The position numbers and the translations under genes were made by a program. A DNA stretch of 64,000 nt from Phytophthora sp. 'mugwort' (Eukaryota > Oomycota > Peronosporomycetes > Peronosporales > Peronosporaceae). Positions 44,528 through 55,820 of this stretch are shown here, in pieces (positions within the stretch are counted from its first letter, which is position 1; each line of letters opens with the position of its first letter). Location of the stretch: positions 3,534,001 to 3,598,000 of the forward strand of contig JAUCEF010000012.1 of NCBI GenBank assembly GCA_033558025.1, given 5' to 3'. The notes below the pieces were generated by a model, which was not told the origin of the DNA, made no database searches, and worked only from the letters and a program-made list of their open reading frames with translations.

Positions 44528-46765
44528 AAGCGTATAGCAAAAAGCGTGGAACGCATTACCAACTGCCCGTGTACTTGACTACAGGCACTGTATCATTCAG
44601 GCAAAGAAGAAGGTATCCTTTGGGATCCATTCGAAGACGGGCGAAGTTTCTGCACATGTGGGATATGTCGTGAGCAAATCTCTCCGTCTTTCAATACCGG
44701 ACACAGCCATTGAAGGACCGTAGCAGTGCGTGAAGTGAAGAACCGGAGTACACTGAAATATCCACGCCACTAGCGCATTGAAAGTTACGCTATGTCTTCA
44801 GGCTTGTAGTGTCCCCGCTCCAGTTCGCAGGACCTTAAAGCTCTTCAGGTGGATGGGCTTGACGACAACGCCGTCCATCGTCAGGAAGTTATGGCCATTC
44901 ATGTTTTAACTGGGCCGGGTAGGGGGAAGCGGCAGATTTCGCTGAGTACCGGGCTGTCCTGACGGCAATCGCCAGCGAGATGAAACAGGGACGTAATCAA
45001 TGACAAGGACGCGATGTGTTGCTGCGCGTATCGGGTAGTAACGGAGCGAGAATGCAGCGGAATCACATGGATAATGATGCTGGGTCTGCAGCTGCTCCAG
45101 GTCAGGTACCACACACATCGTTTGACTACCCGCAAGACGATGGTGAAAATGTTTACACTGTCGCGAACGCGATGACGCTTGATGTTTTTTCTTTTGCCGC
45201 TTTGATATGGTAGTGATATTCTGTGGGGTCGATTCGCCATAGCGATTAAGCAACAAGTACTGTAGGTACTGTAGGTGATGAACCACCCGATGCAAGCTCG
45301 ATGTTTCCGTGGTAACGAGCAGGACAAAATCCTGAGGAGAGATACGAGCAGGAATGGGATGGAGGCGAATGGGGCTGCCTGGTCTCATATTTTTCGTCTT
45401 CCGATGGCAGCACCTCTTCCACTTCGGGTATTCAAATGTTTGGTAGAATTGCGATGACGCTGATGGTTCAATCTCCGGATGCTGGACAACTTATGGTTCG
45501 CAGATCTTAAGTATGTGGACTCCTACTATGCATGCCATAACAGTAATCTCCTGCTGCATTGGTTCAACGCATTCGTTCGAAATTTGAGATCGTAAAGCAA
45601 ACCCTATGCAGTCGGCGGCTTCATTGGTATCACTTACCACAAAATTTGTGGGCTATTTCGCAGAAATTTTGATTTTCGAATGGAGATACTGTGGCATTCA
45701 GCAGAGATTTTCAGGTTGCTTTTGCGCCTAGTAGATCATCGGCCTTGAAAGTGGAGAGTGGCTGCGTCAAGTACAAACGATGAATCCGAGGTGGAGGTAG
45801 AAGCATCATCCCCGTGCGCTGTGCCATCAGCTGTTCCAGTCTTCTATCTGAACGAAGGCCATCTTGATGGCACAATGACACCCGCCATTCGATAAAGTAC
45901 TGGATTTGCTGGAATATGGCACAGGGCCCTACGAGTATCAATCATCGAATTCGAGCCTTGAACTAACACTCAAAGCAGGCCCCACCAGTAGATATCTCTC
46001 TGTTAGCAGCTAATCAATGTGGATTACCTAGATGTCACTGCAAACTTGTTGATCACGCAGGCGAGAAGAGTATTACTCTTTCTGAGCAAAGCTAACCGCC
46101 ACTGGTCGATCGTCGACATATACTTGCCGCTTAAAATTACACAAATGAGCTGAAAAGAATTTGTGAAGAAGACGTGCTAAGTGAGTACGAATCGTCGAAA
46201 GTATATACATGAGCTATGAGAATGAGACACGAAATTAAGCCATAGTCACCAATAAACTTACCGCGTTGTCGACTCCGATGATAGCGTCGAGCCTTGCGTG
46301 GATAATCGACATGATGATGCAAGTTCACAGGCTTAGAACCCGAATTGTCGAGGATTTCCAGTGTCTACAGTAGACCAGAACGGAGCAGCCTCCCATTCTT
46401 CTTAAATGTTGCGTCGCGATCCAATTGATCTCGTACAGGTGTGGATAGCTACATAGTTTGAACTGTTGGGGAATGCTGACGTACAAGAATGATCTCATGT
46501 ACTCATTCTATCATTGCTTTTCTTTTATACAGTGCCAGTCTACATGCAGTACGTGTCGTGCATGCCAGCTACTCATTTGTTGGCTTGATCATCATGGCTG
46601 CTGTTAAACCTGGTAGGTAAATTATTATCCTACACTTCCTTACTGGTAATCACCTATCTGATTAACCTTGAGAGCTCTTCCGACATAGACCATTGTTCCT
46701 GAAGCTACAATGAACATCTCATCAAGCTATATCAATACTATCGCTTCATAGTACCACCATCTGAG
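44528..46765. other. Intergenic, no confident gene
   Basis: Overlapping antisense ORFs at 44899-45457 do not look like real proteins. A plus-strand 65-residue ORF at 45016-45213 and a minus-strand 76-residue ORF at 45711-45941 are the best remaining candidates, but they lack motifs. TACTGTAGG is tandemly repeated near 45258. Confidence 0.4.
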
Positions 46766-47368
46766 TCAAAGCTGATCGGTATCAAACTCTTCGACTTCAT
46801 AATCGTCTTCATCCGAGCTCGAATCCAGTGAATCACAGCAGATGTCACTTTCTCCCAACATGTGCACAGCGAGCACTTCCTCGAGATGATTCGTGTACTC
46901 GAAGTTAGTTTTGCAGTCCAGTGAGCAAAACCGCGCCGCACCACAGCGCAACGTCGACAGAGATATGAAGAACAGACGCCCACAGTTCACGCAATGTGTC
47001 TGTCGCTGCCGCCAACTAGCATCGCACTTATCATCGTCGTCGTCGCCAGTTTCCTCACGAATTCTCCAGGTTCTTGTAATCTTTGGCTCTGGTTGTACCG
47101 ATGACTCGGATCCACTGGGGATAATGACATTGGCGCTAGCGTGGCGAATGAGCGTCTCCTGGGTAGATGCGGGTGGAGTTTCTGGCTCACCAGACCAAGA
47201 TTTCGGACGAGTACCATTTGGAGACGGTCTCCGCTCGAACAAGAGCTGGAAAATGCGAGCAGCGAAGTTCGGGCGCCGTTCAACAGCACGGTGCGGCTTG
47301 GTCGACACAGCCTTGTCGCAGGTCACCCGAAAGGCTCGCTTCCTCTCTAACTGAGGTGTGTTAGCCAT
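46766..47368 (-). CDS. FCS-like zinc-finger protein, local family copy A
   Basis: Single-exon ORF of 200 residues starting MANTPQLERKRAFRV. The N-terminal ~60 residues are very basic (RRPNFAARIFQLLFERR). A Ser/Pro/Thr-rich linker follows. At about residues 120-160 comes RQRQTHCVNCGRLFFIS, then ARFCSLDCKTNFEY, giving C-x2-C-x18-C-x3-C with the FCS signature. The tail is acidic (SSDEDDYEVEEFDTD). The pattern recalls FCS/FLZ or MYM-type treble-clef zinc fingers, which bind proteins or nucleic acid; function here is unknown. Three related copies lie at 49887-50000, 50308-50616 and 52354-52977. Confidence 0.65.
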   Translation of the reverse strand: MANTPQLERKRAFRVTCDKAVSTKPHRAVERRPNFAARIFQLLFERRPSPNGTRPKSWSGEPETPPASTQETLIRHASANVIIPSGSESSVQPEPKITRTWRIREETGDDDDDKCDASWRQRQTHCVNCGRLFFISLSTLRCGAARFCSLDCKTNFEYTNHLEEVLAVHMLGESDICCDSLDSSSDEDDYEVEEFDTDQL

Positions 47369-47759
47369 GCTTTGAGAGTTGCCAGTGTGTCGCGCAGAGG
47401 AAATTGCAGACTGGGCATGAAATCTCGACGACTATTGCTGTGTGGCGTCCGCCATTGCCATCGACGTCGAATACGCAACTGATGTTGCTTACCACCTCGT
47501 GTCGTCTCCCACATGGCACCAGTATACAGGGATGAGATCAAGAATTTCCATCGCCCTGTCCTCGAAACCCGAGACGAGGATGCCCCTTTATTGCAGAAAG
47601 GGAACTTGAACCGAGGGAATAAAATAGATTGAAGCGAGTCACTTGGACTTCCAGCTCTTCCGTGGAGATCGTTTGGACTTACACTCCTTGCATTGTGATA
47701 GCTTGCACATGTCGAAACAAAAACCACGTGTCCGGCAGCTACATGAAGAGTAGCACAGC

Positions 47760-48085
47760 TATTGTCGATAGTTCTGAACTGTTGGAAGTGAGAGCAGAAA
47801 GGTGAATCTTGGCTAGAAAATGCAGTTCGATGACTCGGTGCTACTTATGTAGTTATGATCAGTGCGACTTGGCGTTTAAATGTCGTCTCGCAAGGGTTCT
47901 TTGGGGGATAGAATGTGGGTTTGGCTGACTCACTTGAAACTTCTCAGCGAGGGACCTGGCGAAGTCTCGAGGATAGTCAAATTTGGGAAAGATGGGCAGA
48001 GCTGCTTCCGCCACCACAAAAGTGACCATACACTTTGGACGTCGAGTCTCGTCCTCTTAAGAAAGTTTGTGACAATTCAAGAATG
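47760..48085 (+). repeat. Inverted duplication, copy 1
   Basis: Aligns along its length with the reverse complement of 51757-52095 (e.g. TATTGTCGAT, TAGTTATGATCAGTGCGACTT, GGGAAAGATGGGCAGAGCTG are shared). It holds a protein-like run (CSYDQCDLAFKCRLARVLWG, then WLTHLKLLSEGPGE) that is frameshifted here. Confidence 0.75.
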
Positions 48086-48978
48086 CGAAAACAATAATAA
48101 TAACTCAACAAATGTAAAGTGCTACATTTGAACGCAATTATTTGTGTGTCGTCCTGAAAAAGCAATATGAACTAATTAATTATTATTAGAGTCCCATATA
48201 TCTCAATAAATGCTACTTCGTATGAGCCATGATGAATCGCTTTTCACGAAACTTTGCGCGGTAATTTGAGCATCGTGATGCCTATTACAACATGAAGCAC
48301 TATTAACGCAGAGACGTCACGCGAGCTTCATATGTCGCTGTTAGACCGAAGCAATACCACCGATATTTTCTTGGAATATTTATTGTTATTGTTTGATTAT
48401 TGCATTTATATTTTTGTGTTCGAGTTGTGGGTATTGAAGTGGTCATTGGTCTTAACTAATAGTCCTACTTTATGATATAGCTTTCCCCTGGATTCATATC
48501 CACACACTTCGCTAATTGGCTTCTAGGCTTCGCAGTTTGTCACAATGGAGACAGGTGTGAAGGGGGCGAAGCTGTCAGCGACCGATTGTCAACTGGAAGC
48601 GTCTCCGTTTTAAGATGTGAATCTGCGTCTTCCCATCTCACTCGTAGTATATGTCTGCATTGTCTGGGCAATTGAGTTGTATCTTATGGCACTTAACAGC
48701 CGAAATGTGATGCACTAAAGGTACTTGTGCTCAATATGTGAGAAGATCCACCATTAGCGTGGAGTCAAAATGACACCAGCAAACAGACACGACCGTCCAC
48801 CAGCAAACACTTTACTGCACGCGGCGGCGGGGCAAATTGCAGTGCTTTGCCGACGGAGCTTGAAAAGGAGGCGAGGCGAACACCCCACGGACTTGGTGAG
48901 CGCGCACAACGCTGCTGTCGTTAACACACACGCCAATTCATAGAAGCTGGACTCTGCATCGTTAGCGATCGACCATTG
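48086..48978. other. No gene recognised
   Basis: AT-rich, with short ORFs only. The minus-strand ORF at 48754-48936 has no motif. Confidence 0.45.
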
Positions 48979-49695
48979 GTCAGATTAATGTGAACTTTTA
49001 GTCAGATTATTGTGTCCCCGCGGTCTTAATAATCTGACCAGGTTAGATTATTTAGAGCTTAAGGTCAGGTTATTGTGAACCGGTGATCAGATTATAATAA
49101 CCACTATTGTGATTTTAATGGCCGCGTAATGTGATTAGATGAAAGGACTAACAAACTACTATTTTTTTTTTTGCGAATTCTAACCAAACTTGCCGATTCT
49201 GGTCGGTTCACCAACAGTGGGTTGAATCGGCCAATACAATTACCAAGTTGTTTGGGCCAAACCCATTCCATATGGTACGGAAAGGTCTCGCCTAAGTCCG
49301 ATTACGTACTTAGATGTGGCCATTGTTAACTCAAGTGCTTTTGGGCTTTCGGTCGATTTGGACGCGTCGATTCAACCAATCGATCGCGGAAACTTCGACT
49401 AGAACGCACAATATGCATTTCAATTCACATAAATCAGCGCAGCATATAAGAAAAGACGACAGAGCAGCAGAAGTTTTCCCATCGATATTTGACAAAGTCT
49501 GTGAAACTCAGCCTTCTTTGACCAGTTGATATTGGTGGACATCGTGAAAGGTGGTCGATCTGGAACGGAGCGGGATAGCAGTCACGGCTGTTGATTGTGA
49601 ATAATGACCATTGTTCACGCTAATCTGACCAATGTGCATGTTTATCTTACCTTTGTGGTCAGTTTATTATGCTCAGCGGGTCACATTAATCTGAC
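48979..49695. mobile_element. MITE-like element with subterminal TCAGATTAnTGTGA repeats
   Basis: GTCAGATTAATGTGA at 48979-48993 is matched by its exact reverse complement TCACATTAATCTGAC at 49681-49695. Inside each end are several variants of the same motif: left near 49001, 49029 (inverted), 49063 and 49086; right near 49620 (inverted) and 49658. The ~0.7 kb between encodes nothing recognisable. This is the layout of a small non-autonomous DNA transposon with subterminal transposase-binding repeats. A target duplication was not identified. Confidence 0.6.
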
Positions 49696-49886
49696 TTCGG
49701 TGGTCATTCCTTACAAGTTTTGCTCTATTCCGGTACATGATGCGCTGATTTTGCCTGTGACCGGAAAGTGCTTGCCGATGGTCATTTCAAGGCTTTGTGT
49801 TTGCCAATGCCGAAAAGTGTCTACTGGCTGCCAAAAACGTGTATGCTGCCGTACCAGACTCATTAGCGTGCAGTAAATGAATGGGG

Positions 49887-50000
49887 GGTCACTTCTGCTC
49901 TTGGGACTGCAAGACCAACTTCGAGTACGTTAACAAGCTCCACACGCAGATGCTAGGATTGGACGGAGGTAGTAGAAGTTGCGGTCTGTCATTAGGTTAG
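49887..50000 (+). pseudogene. FCS-like zinc-finger family fragment, copy B
   Basis: The frame reads GHFCSWDCKTNFEYVNKLHT, then QMLGLDGGS and a stop at 49998-50000. This is the second half of the zinc finger and the following helix of the local family (FCSLDCKTNFEY in the others). The first Cys pair is not preserved in frame. Confidence 0.6.
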
Positions 50001-50307
50001 TTGAGGGGACGTCTATGAAATTAAGCACTGCGCTGTTTTTCTCTGTACTAAAGGAGCTCCTCGGTTTGATCCACACCGACACTGGTGGTAGCTGTGTCGG
50101 AGTGAAAGCAGCGACGGCACTCTGCTTTGTTGCTTGTACTCGCGTGGCCGCTTAACCTCGTGTCGAGGTTACATTTATTAATACGCACCAGCGAATACTA
50201 TGCGAGCGTCGAGATAGAACAACACAATCGGGCGAGGGGTGTACAATTTTTTATGCATTGAATTCTAAAACAATTTTAATTTGTTTTTAAATTGTTTAAA
50301 AAAAATT

Positions 50308-50616
50308 ACCACATGCCAATCCAGTGCCACCATCGATATCCCGAACAGCTTGACTTCATCACAGCCGTCTAATGTGTCGACAGCGCACACAACACTGCGA
50401 CGACTTCACAAACAAGACACAGACGCTAACTGCAGCGAAGATCATTGGCGGCAACGACAGACACACTGCGCGAACTGTGAGCGGCTCTTCTTCAAGTCCT
50501 TGTCGGCATTAAGCAGCAATGCCGGTCGGTTTTGCTCGCTGGACTGCAAGACCAACTTCGAATACGTGAGTGAGCTCCAAGGTGTGCTGGCCACACAAAC
50601 GCTTGGGTTCAACTAA
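50308..50616 (+). pseudogene. FCS-like zinc-finger family, 5'-truncated copy C
   Basis: An open frame that is almost identical to residues about 75-175 of copy D (52354-52977): CQSSATIDIPNSLTSS, then DHWRQRQTHCANCERLFFKS and GRFCSLDCKTNFEYVSELQG. Similarity begins abruptly after an A-rich stretch at about 50300, and the basic N-terminus is missing. It stops early after TQTLGFN, losing the acidic tail. A short protein could be made from an upstream in-frame codon near 50281, but I treat it as a truncated recent duplicate of copy D on the opposite strand. Confidence 0.65.
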
Positions 50617-51634
50617 CGAAGTGGTGGCTGGTCGGATTCGAGCTGGTAGACTGAGGACGACAAATTCCGACACATCGATGAAGCTACTCGATTTTATCAG
50701 TAAATATTAATTGCTGCAGGAGAAAATTGTATTCGAACCATAATTCCCCCTATTATAAGACTTTGGAGATTGCTTACAGAGATTATAACAGCAGCCACAA
50801 ATCTGGCGAGCGATGGCTCGAAGGGCTTGAACGCTAGAATATGAGGAACTGCGCAAATTCCGTCATGTAGCGCTGTACGTTGTTCGATCTGCGTGTTTTT
50901 CGTTTGTTGAGGATTCTTCTCACGTAGAAGTTTAAGCCAATTCACGTCATAGCTACGTGAAGATTTCTTGTGATTGTACCACCATTTTTTCGGGTTACGG
51001 CATCATAGCCCTTTAACGGTATTAGGAATCGCCTAGATCGCCTGCACTGCAGCGCTAACACTGCACGCTACTGCTGGATTTTTCACGGGGTATATTTAAC
51101 TTACGTAGCCTTAGTACATCACGTTTAAGCTGTTAGAAGTACCCCGAGTACACAACTCAATTACGTGGTAAAAGTGTTGACGAATACTGCGAGTGAAATG
51201 GGAAGACGCAGATTCGCAGTCGCGAAGGATACTTTGTACACTTTCAGTTGACAGTCGATCGGTGACAGCTTCTCCCACTTCACACTCCTCCATACCTGGT
51301 CTGAGTCAAAGAGGAAACTGCTTGAGGCTATGTCATGATGTATTACTATTAGTTAAGACCAATGACTTAGCAATCGTTTTTCCCACAGCACCACAATGGC
51401 CACGGCTGGAACATTTAGTAATGATACATGCGCTTTATATAATAATAACTTAATAATCCCCTGAATAAAATCGGTGATATTGCTCTCGGTCTACCTAATA
51501 TGTAAAATAACAGCGACATATGAAGCTCACGTGGCGGCTCAGCGTAGATAGGGCAACATGTACTTCATCTATAAGTTGCTCAATACCGCGCAACGCTCCC
51601 AGGCTCAAAGCAACTATTGAGAAATTTCTGACTC
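50617..51634. other. No gene recognised
   Basis: Short ORFs without motifs on both strands; AT-rich. Confidence 0.45.
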
Positions 51635-51716
51635 ACATAACTACCGGTATAATAATACATGTACTGTACTATATACTAAATGTACAGTACATGTATTATT
51701 ATACAGGTAGTTATGT
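51635..51716. repeat. Strong hairpin, 35-base arms
   Basis: Arms 51635-51669 and 51682-51716 are reverse complements with one mismatch, separated by a 12-base loop. The stem centre is AATACATGTACTGTAC. It may be a foldback MITE or a transcribed hairpin; no coding role. Confidence 0.8.
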
Positions 51717-51756
51717 ACTATTGTTTCCTCAAACCTGACTGTTCCTTTTTTCGTGA

Positions 51757-52095
51757 ATTTGTCACAAACTTTCTAAGAGGACGAGACTCGACGTCCAAAG
51801 TGTATGGTCACTTGTGTGGTGGCGGAAGCAGCTCTGCCCATCTTTCCCGAATTTGACTATTCCCGTGATTTCGCCAGGTCCCTCGCTGAGAAACTTCAAA
51901 TGAGTCAGCCAAACCCACGTTCTTTTCCCCCAAAGAACCCTTGCGAGACGACATTTAAACGCAAAGTCGCACTGATCATAACTACACATGAAGAGGCACC
52001 GATTCATCGGTAGTTACTGTAGAGGCTGCATTTTCTTGGCCATCTGGGGTAGGGTGCTCACTCTCGACTGTTCAGAACCATCGACAATACTAATC
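51757..52095 (-). repeat. Inverted duplication, copy 2
   Basis: Reverse-complement match to 47760-48085. Here the minus-strand ORF (51762-52007, 81 residues) is unbroken: CSYDQCDFAFKCRLARVLWG, then WLTHLKFLSEGPGEITGIVK and a stop. It may be a piece of a transposon protein. Confidence 0.7.
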
Positions 52096-52353
52096 TCAAA
52101 CCGCTATTGTATGCAGTACCGTATCCCCCTGTCCTATTATAAGTGAAGTTTTCTCCTAAGTGAAGCTCTATTATGACCAATAAAGCCCTTTTGGCAAATG
52201 ATTTCAAAATACCGTGCCAGCCACCTAATTAGATGTATTCTACAGTATTCTTGTCAATAGCTGGGGCGATACGGTACCGAGATTGACGGAGATGGTACTT
52301 GACACTGTCGAAGTTGCCAAACTCCTTTTGAAAAAAACAAGCGGCAATATTAA

Positions 52354-52977
52354 TTAAAACCGAGGAACCTCTTCACTGCTGAAGCTGTCGTACTCTACAG
52401 AGTTGATCTTGGCTGAGGACAGTTCCCAAGATTCACTACTAAATTCACATTCCCCCAGCATTTGTGTCTTCAGAACGCCCTGGAGCTCACTCACGTATTC
52501 GAAGTTGGTCTTGCAGTCCAGCGAGCAAAACCGACCGGCATTGCTGCTTAATGCCGACAAGGACTTGAAGAAGAGCCGCTCACAGTTCGCGCAGTGTGTC
52601 TGTCGTTGCCGCCAATGATCTTCGATGCAGTTAGCGTCTGTGTCTTGTTTGTAAAGTCGTCGCACTGATGTATGCGCTGTCGACACATTGGACGGCGGTG
52701 ATGAAGTCAAGCTGTTCGGGATATCGATGGTGGCACTGGATTGGCATTTGGTAATCGTCGGTGCCGGTACGGGAACTGGTTCCGCGCATCCAGGCCAGGA
52801 CTTGGCCAGCTGCTCTGTACGTGTACATTGTTTTCTTTTGAAGACCAGTCGAATGATACGAGATGTGAAGCTCCGACGAGTGCCCATTTTTTCTTGACCA
52901 CGACGTAACTTGGTCTTATTGATATCACAACCCGACGGAGTGGGCTGGTTGTGCATAATGCAGGCTGCATGAATCAT
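52354..52977 (-). CDS. FCS-like zinc-finger protein, local family copy D
   Basis: ORF of 207 residues from the Met at 52977; a second Met at residue 31 (52885-52887; MGTRRSFTSRIIRLVFKRK) aligns better with the basic N-terminus of copy A and may be the true start (177 residues). Order: basic segment ending KSWPG, as in copy A (KSWSG), then a Ser/Thr-rich linker (IDIPNSLTSSPPSNVSTAH). The zinc finger reads HWRQRQTHCANCERLFFKS, then NAGRFCSLDCKTNFEYVSE (C-x2-C-x18-C-x3-C). An acidic/Ser tail ends FSSEEVPRF. The function is unknown; the FCS signature suggests protein or nucleic-acid binding. It is intact, unlike copies B and C. Confidence 0.65.
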   Translation of the reverse strand: MIHAACIMHNQPTPSGCDINKTKLRRGQEKMGTRRSFTSRIIRLVFKRKQCTRTEQLAKSWPGCAEPVPVPAPTITKCQSSATIDIPNSLTSSPPSNVSTAHTSVRRLYKQDTDANCIEDHWRQRQTHCANCERLFFKSLSALSSNAGRFCSLDCKTNFEYVSELQGVLKTQMLGECEFSSESWELSSAKINSVEYDSFSSEEVPRF

Positions 52978-55710
52978 GATCTGTTATGTTGTGTCCAGGT
53001 GGAGACAAATTCAAAAGTGAGTCGGTGGTACAGTACTTTGATGCCGAGTTCAGCGGAACTTCCGAGTGATTGTGCGATCATGTTTAGTCACGTCGACCCG
53101 CTCGCACACACGACAGTCAGAGCGACGAGGTTTTGCGTGGAAGAAGAAGCTTTGAAATCAAAATTCCCTAAACAGAAATGACTCAGATCTCGACGTGGCA
53201 CCTGGGGACGACTGAGGCGAGTACAGCAGCATTGCGGCAGTGCCATTATGTTCCAATTCATGGTCTGATAACTGCAAGATCGAGGCGTCACATTGGACGA
53301 AGGGGACATCGCGCCCGTGAAACGTACCCTGCTTTGTAGTGGCCGCTGACTCGTCGAGTTTACTTGAAGCTGGATTGACAACCGCTACAAAGTGTTTGGA
53401 TTGCCGTCTCGCAGGAATTGATCCAATCCCCGCGACTCAGCTTACCCGCAGGTCAAAAAGTGAATCGGATTCCGGTGAGCTCGCACTGTTTTTGCTGCTC
53501 GCTTTGGGACGTGGGAGGACCACTCGGTGAAGAACCTTTTCGCTCTGACGAATGTGGTAGACTTCTGAGAACAAAACCATGAGAACGACTCGCGTGCGCT
53601 GGTGCGAAAGGGACTAACAGAAAATGTTGCCTCTTTCGAGCAGTCAGCGTATCACGCTCGACAGTTGGGTACACCCAGACCAAAGTCAATGGGCAGTTGA
53701 CTCGCCTCGAACATATTGCGCGAGATCCAATTATTATCTCGCTTTATTCGATGAAGCCTGCAAAAAATTGTTTCGCATTGTTATTAGTGTATCCAGAACT
53801 TTCAATGGGGTACAGTCAAGTGAGCAGCGGTGCTTGTATCGCTGCTCACAAATAATGTAAAACATTGTTTCTTCATCATTTGATGAAAAATAGAATAAGG
53901 TGCGGGTGATACATAGAGGATTCGTATTGAAAGCTATCGAAGGTGTCACTTTGCTTTTACATTTAGCCAGATGCTGTACGAACCCAAGAACTTGCGCTGG
54001 TTTGACCTGTATTTGGATTGTTGCTTGTTTCCCGCCAGATTGATGGAAACACAGACGGAGACTTCAGAAAACAGTGAGAAGAATGAGCCGAGACACTTGT
54101 TAAAGGATGACAGTGACTCATCTCACTGTCTGGCTGAGCATTATCCGTATACCGCTTCTCGGTGTTAGGGTGGGGGGGGGATTCATGACATGAAAGCAAT
54201 GTGGGTTCTTAACACGATAACAAACCTGTAACTTATTTCAAGAAAACCGTAGTCCACTGCTGTCCGTGAATGACACGGGAACTGGAGATACGACGTCGCG
54301 TCAATCGAATGACAGCTTCCCCGTGCTCGGAAAACAGCTCAGGCTGATATCATCTCGAAAACGTCAGACGAGCAGTAGGATGCCACTAAAAAAAAAAAAA
54401 AATGACCTTCCCCCGACTCACAAAGTGATTCTGCCCAGCATTCACCACATTTGTACGGCAGCCTCGAAGGCCACTGGATCGCCTTTCGTATTCGGAACAG
54501 CTACCATAGTCGGCGACAAATGCCGAACAGTCTGTCCCAAACCACCACCAATGCCTGGAAGAAAAGACCTCAGCGATGGCCAACCCCGTTATTGTCAGGC
54601 TACGCTCAACAATATAGAACGATCGAGACCAGGACGTCTCCTTAGACAGTCATGACGATGGCCAGCAACAATGGCAGGTGATGGAACCAAGAACATCCCA
54701 TCACCGTCACTCATAAGTGCAAAAATGCAGCTTTTAGCAAGAAGAACTGAGAGTCTTTCGTAACCGGTTTGCCTGGCCCCGTTTCAATGAGTTTTTATGC
54801 AACCATATTCAGCCATGCCGGGTAGAAATGACCCAAAAGGTCTTGAATCAAATCTTAGCTTCGTCATCGAAGCCAAACACTACGTACAGTATGAAACTAC
54901 CATTTGAATGTGGCGACAGATTCAGGGAACGGCTACATGAAGCGCGAGGGATCTCGTGGGCGATCGGCTTGGAATTCAGGTAGATGCATGCAGTCCAAGG
55001 CACAAGTACCATTATCCAGCAGCTCGCGGTCACCGTCTTGTTTCCAGATCGATCATCAAAAGTCCCGATGCGGTAAGAAATGAGCCACAATTACATGAAA
55101 TCCTGGACTGGGACATGAACCAGCAAGCTTCTCCGCGCTGATCTTCTCGGTAAGTAACTTACGGATCCACGCAACTGTGGCGCGTCTTCTTCTCGGAGAA
55201 GACGGCAATCTATAGCTGCATGGAAAAAGCTCTCCCAGCATTATTTTGCTTCCTCGTTAAACTGCGACTTCAACTTCGGCGTTTTTATCCTCATGTTCCC
55301 AGGATCATTTGAACTTTGTATGGTGTAGTGCAGCGAAATGCCGCTTCGAGTCCGTTCTAGATTTTAAGACAAGGCAAGTCTTGCTGCAGGGGACGTTGCA
55401 GTTGCAGTTAGCTGTCCGTAATTCCCCGTCAACAACCGCCAGCGAAACGCCTGAGCCCAAGACGGAGGCCAGCGTCAATGATTGATGGCTTCAACCAAGC
55501 CCGTGTTCGTCTCAGGCTATACTAATTCGCTGCTACCACATGAAAAAGTCTGGTAGGACCGTCACTCTTGGGGGTACGACGTCACCGACTCGAAAGTCCT
55601 CTTTGCACCAATCAGATTGGCGGAAAGCAATGCCACGCGCGTCATCCTTCTGCCCTACCCCTAATTGGCGTACACTACACCACTTTCAACAAGGGCGCTG
55701 AGAATGCGGG
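52978..55710. other. Long stretch with no confident gene
   Basis: The longest ORF is a plus-strand 129-residue frame at 54266-54655, which contains an A-run and has no known motif. A plus-strand frame at 54.85-55.0 kb (LPFECGDRFRERLHEARGI) is protein-like but interrupted. The stretch likely contains decayed repeats. Confidence 0.4.
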
Positions 55711-55735
55711 GCGCGCATTCCCAATTCCGCACTCG
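55711..55735 (+). promoter_or_regulatory. Oomycete-type initiator of ATG1-like kinase gene
   Basis: GCGCGCATTCCCAATTCCGC is a good fit to the oomycete core promoter (a CATTCC initiator and an adjacent AATT block), about 100 bases before the start codon. The following bases complete ATTCCGCACTCG, identical to 42409-42420. Confidence 0.55.
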
Positions 55736-55820
55736 CTCGCGCGAAGGACCATCACTCTTCGTTGTTTCTTTTCGCCGCTGGGTTGACTCGGACCATCACT
55801 CCTGATCGACGCGGACGGCC

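Noticed and set aside
44899..45388. Two overlapping minus-strand ORFs of 142 and 160 residues
   Set aside because: They overlap in different frames, lack motifs and have a random-looking composition.
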